Source of the DNA: Leptospiraceae bacterium
GTDB lineage: Bacteria; Spirochaetota; Leptospiria; Turneriellales; Turneriellaceae
Assembly (NCBI GenBank): GCA_016788945.1
Contig: JAEUSA010000354.1
Span: 1-10,833, forward strand
Length of the DNA stretch: 10,833 nt
Reading direction: 5' to 3'
Below, piece after piece: positions 7,218 through 10,833 of the stretch (position 1 is its first letter; every line of letters begins with the position of its first letter). Both the position numbers and the translations under genes were made by a program. Under the pieces are notes generated by a model, which was not told where the DNA came from, did no database searches, and saw only the letters and a program-made list of their open reading frames with translations.

Positions 7218-7323
7218 TTTCTTTTCTTAGAGAATACCTTTTCCCAAAAAAACGGTATTAAACTTTTTTTCCGTAACGTGAGAAAAAAACGCCTTTTTCT
7301 GGTATTCTAATAATAGAGGGCTT
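7218..7323. promoter_or_regulatory. AT-rich divergent spacer with inverted repeats
   Basis: The 106-bp gap between divergent genes is about one-third GC over 7201-7320 by hand count, against well over half in acr3. It contains AGAATACC at 7231-7238 and its exact reverse complement at 7301-7308. A further GGTATT lies at 7254-7259, which can pair with 7233-7238. AAAAAAACG occurs twice in direct orientation (7246-7254 and 7283-7291). AGAGGG at 7315-7320 is a good Shine-Dalgarno for the gene at 7324. Promoters for both flanking genes are expected here, but I could not pick a convincing -35/-10 pair. The repeats may be binding sites for a regulator; this is inference. Confidence 0.4.
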
Positions 7324-7764
7324 ATGGAACGGCGAAGACTTGGCACAAGCATTAGTTTGCCGCGCAAGACAGCGAGAGCGTGGCGACGGAACCGTAAGCT
7401 GATCATAGATTTTGTCGGTCGGTTTTTACAAACACAAATGCGGCAGCCGCCCTGCCGAGGGGTAACTCGGACTTACAATCGCACTAAAGGTTTGTATGTA
7501 ATAATTAATATCAGGCTTTTGCCAGACGAGTATGATGCACTTCATTGCACGGCAAGTGCACTGAGGATAAGTGTTTCATCGTTGATTCATAATCTTATTC
7601 GATTCTGGCTCAAGCCGGCTCGTCGTGCAAAAGTCCCCAGATTGCGCGCTAACTATGGCTTCAAAGCAATAATTTGGAACGGGAGAGCAGGTATCGTTCA
7701 AGAAGAACTTAGGTTCAAACTTATCAAGCCAAAAAATCCAGATGAGTACGCGGCAGCGACTTAA
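7324..7764 (+). CDS. Small basic protein, DUF1564-like, ribbon-helix-helix-like centre
   Basis: This is a 146-residue basic protein. The N-terminus is Arg/Lys-rich (residues 1-40). A central segment (about 52-95) reads as a beta-strand (YVIINIRL) followed by two helices ending in SSLIHNLIRFWL, the outline of a ribbon-helix-helix DNA-binding domain. The pattern of a T-x-Y-x-x-x-x-G-L motif, an INIR strand and an A-x-R-I-S-V-S-S-L helix resembles, from memory, the DUF1564 family common in Leptospira. That assignment is tentative. AGAGGG ends 3 nt before the ATG at 7324. GC is about 42% over 7501-7740 by hand count, lower than the neighbouring acr3 region, which could mean transfer. The stop directly abuts the stop of the convergent ligase gene. 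A regulatory or mobile-element-associated role is possible but unproven. Confidence 0.6.
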   Translation: MERRRLGTSISLPRKTARAWRRNRKLIIDFVGRFLQTQMRQPPCRGVTRTYNRTKGLYVIINIRLLPDEYDALHCTASALRISVSSLIHNLIRFWLKPARRAKVPRLRANYGFKAIIWNGRAGIVQEELRFKLIKPKNPDEYAAAT

Positions 7765-7769
7765 TTAAG
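7760..7769. other. 10-bp palindrome supplying both stop codons of convergent genes
   Basis: CTTAATTAAG at 7760-7769 is a perfect palindrome. TAA at 7762-7764 ends the plus-strand gene and the reverse complement of 7765-7767 ends the minus-strand ligase gene. No GC-rich stem or T-tract flanks it, so it is not a terminator by itself. Confidence 0.5.
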
Positions 7770-8937
7770 CCGCCACCATAACGCTCGCCAACCCTCCGTT
7801 TTCCGTACGGAAATTGGTTGTTTGTCCCTGGTAATAGCGTGCCATCATGCCAAGAATCTCGTCACCGTAATTATACACGCGTAAATCGTATTTGAGAGAT
7901 AAATCCGCTTTAAGCTGACGCATACGTGCCGGCACATATTTTTGCGCTATGTATGAACCTGCCGCGATTTCGGCCCATACTCGGCCCGTGAGCTTATCAC
8001 CGCGGTATACCGCCTTTCCACCGTAACCATCAATCGGCTTAAAAAACCATTGTTTTCTTTGTTTCCAAAGTTCCTCGCGATTGGCTGCGCTAACTATGAC
8101 AGTCTCCGGAATATGGCGCCGAATTTGGTCTACGTTCGCCACAGCATCGAACTCTGACGACCAAAACGCGGCGAGGTTCGACTTGCGCGCATACAGTGCA
8201 TGCACGGCAGGGTTCGGGCTCACAGTTGCCAAACCTTCTTCATACGCGCGGCTTATGGCCGCATTTTGCGCTGCCTTTAGCTCAAAATCCGTCAGCCGGT
8301 TATAGATAAAATCCAGGCGGATGTCACCCGCGTAGACACCGGTATCCCTTATTTCTATTTTTTCCGGTGGTATAATGATGGCTTCAATTCCATGGCGCAT
8401 CAGCAAATTCTGAGTGAGTAGAAATTCTGGGTAGAAAAACTGCTGCTCGGGGCCTTCATCGACAATCGCTACTGTTTTCAGCTCACGCTCCGGAAAACGC
8501 CGACTAAACTCCCGCCGGAACATGGATACCATTTGCGCGGCATCAAACCGGAAAGGCCTGATCGGCATGAACTGCGGGGCGCCATTGCAGCAATTCACCA
8601 GATCTCGTGTGGCATCGAGCCCGAGTACCGCACCGGCGGCATTGGTATTGATTTCAATAAGCTGTGGTCCTTCAGCACTCATATGAAAGTCGTATGAAGA
8701 GAAAATGCCTTTCTCCACGGGAAGTGGTCGACCTACAAGTAGTTGCGAAGCAACCGCAGGGGTAGTTAGCGCATTTTCATAAGCTGTGACGAATTTCCTG
8801 ATCTTGTCTAAATCAGCCTTAGAAACAAAGTGCGGTTGTTCACTAAAATACTGCGGATATTCAATCTTTTGTTTATCCAAAGTCTTACAGTGGCAATGTT
8901 CGTTGAGATAGTTGGCGTCAAAGAACGGTATTTTCAT
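7765..8937 (-). CDS. ATP-grasp ligase, permuted, glutathione-synthetase/glutathionylspermidine-synthase-like
   Basis: This 390-residue cytoplasmic enzyme is expected to form an amide or thioester bond through an acyl-phosphate using ATP and Mg2+; the substrate is unknown. Motifs in order are GPQLIEINTNAAGA (90-103, metal-ligand-type Glu95 and Asn97), KPIDGYGGKAVY (300-311, ATP-grasp Lys and Gly loop), YIAQKYVP (329-336), DLRVYNYGDEILG (351-363), and QGQTTNFRT with GG soon after (370-382). In bacterial GshB the EIN motif comes last; here it comes before the ATP loop, as in the permuted eukaryotic glutathione synthetase and GspS families. The C-terminal RT-x-x-GG-x-A block also recalls eukaryotic glutathione synthetase. 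The start is ATG at 8937, with AGAGGG 7 nt upstream and a 4-bp ATGA overlap with arsN2. This places it in the ars operon, with arsenic-related or thiol-related ligation as the likely job. Confidence 0.75.
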   Translation of the reverse strand: MKIPFFDANYLNEHCHCKTLDKQKIEYPQYFSEQPHFVSKADLDKIRKFVTAYENALTTPAVASQLLVGRPLPVEKGIFSSYDFHMSAEGPQLIEINTNAAGAVLGLDATRDLVNCCNGAPQFMPIRPFRFDAAQMVSMFRREFSRRFPERELKTVAIVDEGPEQQFFYPEFLLTQNLLMRHGIEAIIIPPEKIEIRDTGVYAGDIRLDFIYNRLTDFELKAAQNAAISRAYEEGLATVSPNPAVHALYARKSNLAAFWSSEFDAVANVDQIRRHIPETVIVSAANREELWKQRKQWFFKPIDGYGGKAVYRGDKLTGRVWAEIAAGSYIAQKYVPARMRQLKADLSLKYDLRVYNYGDEILGMMARYYQGQTTNFRTENGGLASVMVAA

Positions 8938-9389
8938 TTTAGTTCCCTCTGCATACAAACTGCCGACGCAGGACAAAGGTTGCGAAACTGTTCCGTTTCT
9001 GCAATTTCAGCGGGTACATCAGCCCGCTCTACCCGCGAGAAGCCGTGACGCGCGAAAAAGTTTTCGGCGCTTTCGGTGAGCAAAAAGACGTGCCGAACAC
9101 CTTGATCCGTGAGCTTTTGAATTAACGCCATAGTTAGCGCACGACCAACTCCCTGCTGCCGCAGTTCTTTGCGGGTACAAAGCGACCGCAACAGAGCATT
9201 TTCGCCAAGAACCTCTGCGCCGATAACCCCGATAATACCATTGTCATCGATCGCAACGAGGAAATTTGCCAGCATGGTGTCATGAAGGTCATCGGTCGGT
9301 AGGCCGTTGGCAGCGAGAAGCAACTTGATGGCGTCTGCATCTGCGGCGTTCGCCTGCCGTAAATTTATTGCCGCGGGTTTCAGCAACAT
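8934..9389 (-). CDS. arsN2: GNAT acetyltransferase, ArsN2-type arsenic-resistance protein
   Basis: A 151-residue single-domain GNAT. The acetyl-CoA pyrophosphate loop is RQQGVGRA at 77-84, preceded by the [10 protein letters not shown] strand (66-75). The C-terminal LCPASAVCM (138-146) matches, from memory, the signature ending of ArsN2-type acetyltransferases found in ars operons. Its physiological substrate is not established; the related ArsN1 proteins acetylate phosphinothricin-like compounds, including the arsenical arsinothricin. Cysteines at 71, 139 and 145 are notable for a protein working near arsenic. The ATG at 9389 has an excellent GAGGAG 5 nt upstream, which lies inside the end of arsR; the genes overlap by 10 bp. 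Downstream it shares ATGA with the ATP-grasp gene. Both junctions indicate translational coupling. Confidence 0.85.
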   Translation of the reverse strand: MLLKPAAINLRQANAADADAIKLLLAANGLPTDDLHDTMLANFLVAIDDNGIIGVIGAEVLGENALLRSLCTRKELRQQGVGRALTMALIQKLTDQGVRHVFLLTESAENFFARHGFSRVERADVPAEIAETEQFRNLCPASAVCMQRELK

Positions 9390-9715
9390 CCGCTCTCCTC
9401 ACGCATGGTCTCAATCTCGGCAAAGACTTCATCGAGATCCGATTTGAATTTTGCCAGAGCCCGATAGTCGATGCAATAACAGACTTTTGGCCCGTCGATT
9501 TCGCCTTTAATCAGGCCAGTGTCTTTGAGTTGCTTGAGGTGCTGCGACACGGTCGATTGCGCCAGCGGTAATTCTTCGACGATATCGCCACACATGCAAT
9601 CTTGCTTTGCTGCCAGTAATTTCAGAATCGCAATACGCGCGGGGTGTGCAAGGGCCTTCGCCATCGAGGCGATTTGCTGCTCATCGCGGCTGAATTCGAC
9701 GCTTTTGCTGATCAT
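9380..9715 (-). CDS. arsR: ArsR/SmtB-family arsenic-responsive repressor
   Basis: A 111-residue winged-helix homodimeric repressor, released from DNA when As(III) binds its cysteines. The recognition helix-turn-helix is [18 protein letters not shown] (52-69). Metal-binding cysteines sit in DCMCGD (Cys40, Cys42) at the alpha-3 position equivalent to the CVC of E. coli ArsR. A further CYC lies in the wing (Cys79, Cys81) and Cys110-Cys111 end the protein. I recall similar CxC-plus-CYC-plus-CC arrangements in Bacteroidetes-type ArsR proteins, so the pattern is probably a subfamily trait. The ATG is at 9715 with only a weak GAAG upstream. A 16-bp palindrome lies 9 bp before the start, implying autoregulation together with the downstream arsN2 and ligase genes. 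Confidence 0.92.
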   Translation of the reverse strand: MISKSVEFSRDEQQIASMAKALAHPARIAILKLLAAKQDCMCGDIVEELPLAQSTVSQHLKQLKDTGLIKGEIDGPKVCYCIDYRALAKFKSDLDEVFAEIETMREESGCC

Positions 9716-9724
9716 ACTTCAATT

Positions 9725-9740
9725 ATCGTAAAAATACGAT
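9725..9740. promoter_or_regulatory. Probable ArsR operator palindrome
   Basis: Perfect 6-bp arms ATCGTA (9725-9730) and TACGAT (9735-9740) flank a 4-bp A-tract. The site lies in the 42-bp gap between the acr3 stop and the arsR start. Dyads of this size directly upstream of arsR are typical autoregulatory operators, and repression would cover arsR, arsN2 and the ligase gene. Binding by this ArsR is inferred. Confidence 0.6.
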
Positions 9741-9753
9741 TAAACGCCCACAA
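9725..9753 (-). promoter_or_regulatory. Candidate internal promoter for arsR
   Basis: On the minus strand TTGTGG (9753-9748) and TACGAT (9730-9725) are separated by 17 bp and match the sigma-70 hexamers partially (TTG in the -35; four of six in the -10). The -10 is one arm of the ArsR palindrome, so repressor binding would block it. The start would fall about 3 nt before the ATG, giving a near-leaderless message, consistent with the weak ribosome-binding site. Tentative. Confidence 0.3.
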
Positions 9754-9757
9754 TAAT

Positions 9758-10792
9758 TCAAGCTGCAAGTCGCCGCCGGTAGCGCAGCGCGAAACCCACC
9801 AGCAGAATCAGTGCCGGCACCTCGATCAGCGGACCGATCACTGCAGCAAACGCGGCACCCGAGTGGATGCCAAAGACCGCGATTGCCACCGCGATACCAA
9901 GTTCAAAATTGTTACCGGCCGCCGTGAACGCCAGCGAGACCGATTTTTCATAGTCCACCTCTGCACGGCGCGCCAGGAAAAATGCGCTGAAGAACATGAT
10001 GCCGAAATAGAGCAAGAGCGGCAGCGCGATACGCAAAACATCCGCCGGAATGCGCACAATCAGTTCGCCCTTGTAGCTGAACATGACGACGATCGTGAAA
10101 AGCAGTGCCACGAGTGTTACCGGGCTTACCTTCGGCAGGTATACCTGTTCAAACCATTCTTTACCCTTGAGGCGAATCATAACCTTGCGGCTTGCGACGC
10201 CGGCCGCAAATGGAATGCCGAGGTAGATGAGTACGCTCTCCGCAATTTGTTTCATGGTGATGTCGACAGAGACTGCCTTGAGGCCAAAGAGCGGCGGCAG
10301 TACGGTCACGAACACATATGCATAAACGCTGTAGAAAAGAATCTGGAAGACGCTGTTGAAGGCGACGAGGCCCGCAACGTATTCGTTATCGCCGCGCGCG
10401 AGATCGTTCCACACAATCACCATCGCGATGCAACGGGCAATGCCAATGAGGATCAGCCCCGTCATGTATTCGGGTTTGTCGGGCAAGAATAGGACCGCGA
10501 GCGCGAACATGAGTATCGGCCCGATCAACCAGTTCTGCACCAGCGAGAGCGCGAGCACCTTGCGGTTCCGGAATACTTCAGAGAGTTTTTCGGTCTTTAC
10601 TTTTGCAAGCGGTGGGTACATCATGAGAATGAGGCCCACCGCAATCAGGTAGTTTGTCGAACCGCTCTGAAAAGCTCCCAGCGCTTTGGGAGCATCGGGG
10701 AAAAAGTAACCGATACCGACGCCGATACCCATCGCGAGGAAAATCCACAGCGTGAGGTAGCGGTCGAGAAAAGAAAGTCGCTTGCCTGCCAT
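9758..10792 (-). CDS. acr3: Acr3-family arsenite efflux permease
   Basis: A 344-residue inner-membrane transporter with about ten hydrophobic segments, exporting As(OH)3/arsenite using the proton-motive force. The Acr3 hallmarks are present: [19 protein letters not shown] at 117-135 with the essential Cys121, and [15 protein letters not shown] at 291-305 with Glu297 corresponding to the conserved functional acidic residue. [10 protein letters not shown] near the C-terminus (320-329) is also typical. Length and motifs match the bacterial Acr3 type rather than ArsB. The ATG at 10792 follows directly on the TAA of the preceding gene with no gap, so the two are translationally coupled. The stop lies 42 bp before arsR, across the operator. 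GC is high (about 60% in sampled stretches). Confidence 0.95.
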   Translation of the reverse strand: MAGKRLSFLDRYLTLWIFLAMGIGVGIGYFFPDAPKALGAFQSGSTNYLIAVGLILMMYPPLAKVKTEKLSEVFRNRKVLALSLVQNWLIGPILMFALAVLFLPDKPEYMTGLILIGIARCIAMVIVWNDLARGDNEYVAGLVAFNSVFQILFYSVYAYVFVTVLPPLFGLKAVSVDITMKQIAESVLIYLGIPFAAGVASRKVMIRLKGKEWFEQVYLPKVSPVTLVALLFTIVVMFSYKGELIVRIPADVLRIALPLLLYFGIMFFSAFFLARRAEVDYEKSVSLAFTAAGNNFELGIAVAIAVFGIHSGAAFAAVIGPLIEVPALILLVGFALRYRRRLAA

Positions 10793-10833
10793 TTAGAGAT
10801 TCTGCTTCACGAAGTTTTCGCAGTATTCTTTGA
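10793..10833 (-). CDS. Last 12 codons of an upstream gene, possibly arsC (arsenate reductase)
   Basis: A frame entering from the right edge encodes KEYCENFVKQNL and stops with TAA at 10795-10793, immediately before the acr3 ATG. This short amphipathic helical end would fit the C-terminus of a low-molecular-weight-phosphatase-type ArsC, which commonly precedes acr3. Twelve residues cannot identify a family, so the product is inferred from position only. Confidence 0.35.
   Translation of the reverse strand, partial: KEYCENFVKQNL

Noticed and set aside
9644..10492. Long plus-strand open frame (282 codons) opposite arsR and acr3.
   Set aside because: It is antisense to acr3 and arsR, has a composition dominated by charged and His/Asn/Gln residues with no domain pattern, and is explained by the codon bias of the real genes.

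Overview
The window looks like chromosomal DNA of a Gram-negative bacterium of moderate GC, with dense genes, short or overlapping intergenic gaps and no rRNA, tRNA, CRISPR array or recognisable transposase. The taxonomic hint is weak. The small protein at 7324-7764 resembles, from memory, the DUF1564 proteins that are abundant in Leptospira and relatives. The metal-dependent-hydrolase tail, sterol-desaturase-type and antiporter genes would also suit a Leptospirales spirochaete (Leptospira/Turneriella-like). This is inference, not a direct reading.

Layout. Positions 1-1172 (+) hold the tail of a probable metal-dependent hydrolase, a perfect hairpin and an HSL-type alpha/beta-hydrolase. Positions 1169-4425 (-) are a same-strand group transcribed right to left: a small membrane-anchored Lys/Pro-rich protein, a sterol-desaturase/fatty-acid-hydroxylase family enzyme, a PlsC-type acyltransferase and a CPA-type cation/proton antiporter. 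The first two genes are tightly packed. The theme is envelope lipid and ion homeostasis. Positions 4455-6945 (+) hold an exported protein of unknown function followed 4 bp later by a membrane hybrid histidine kinase with its own receiver domain. Positions 6906-7217 (-) hold a two-TM small protein overlapping the kinase tail. Positions 7218-7764 are an AT-rich spacer and a lower-GC gene (7324-7764, +) with a ribbon-helix-helix-like centre.

Positions 7765-10833 (-) are an arsenic-resistance cluster, in transcription order: the last 12 codons of an upstream gene (possibly arsC), acr3 (arsenite efflux), a palindromic probable ArsR operator, arsR, arsN2 (GNAT acetyltransferase) and an ATP-grasp ligase. 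Every junction is tight: acr3 starts directly after the preceding stop codon, arsR and arsN2 overlap by 10 bp, and arsN2 and the ligase share an ATGA. The expected logic is derepression by As(III) binding to ArsR and As(III) extrusion by Acr3. ArsN2 and the ligase would add a chemical detoxification or thiol-related step that I cannot assign.

The most interesting item is this ATP-grasp enzyme. Its motif order (EIN near residue 95, ATP-grasp Lys/Gly loop near residue 300, RT-x-x-GG at the C-terminus) is permuted relative to bacterial GshB and resembles eukaryotic-type glutathione synthetase and glutathionylspermidine synthase. It is translationally coupled to an arsenic acetyltransferase.
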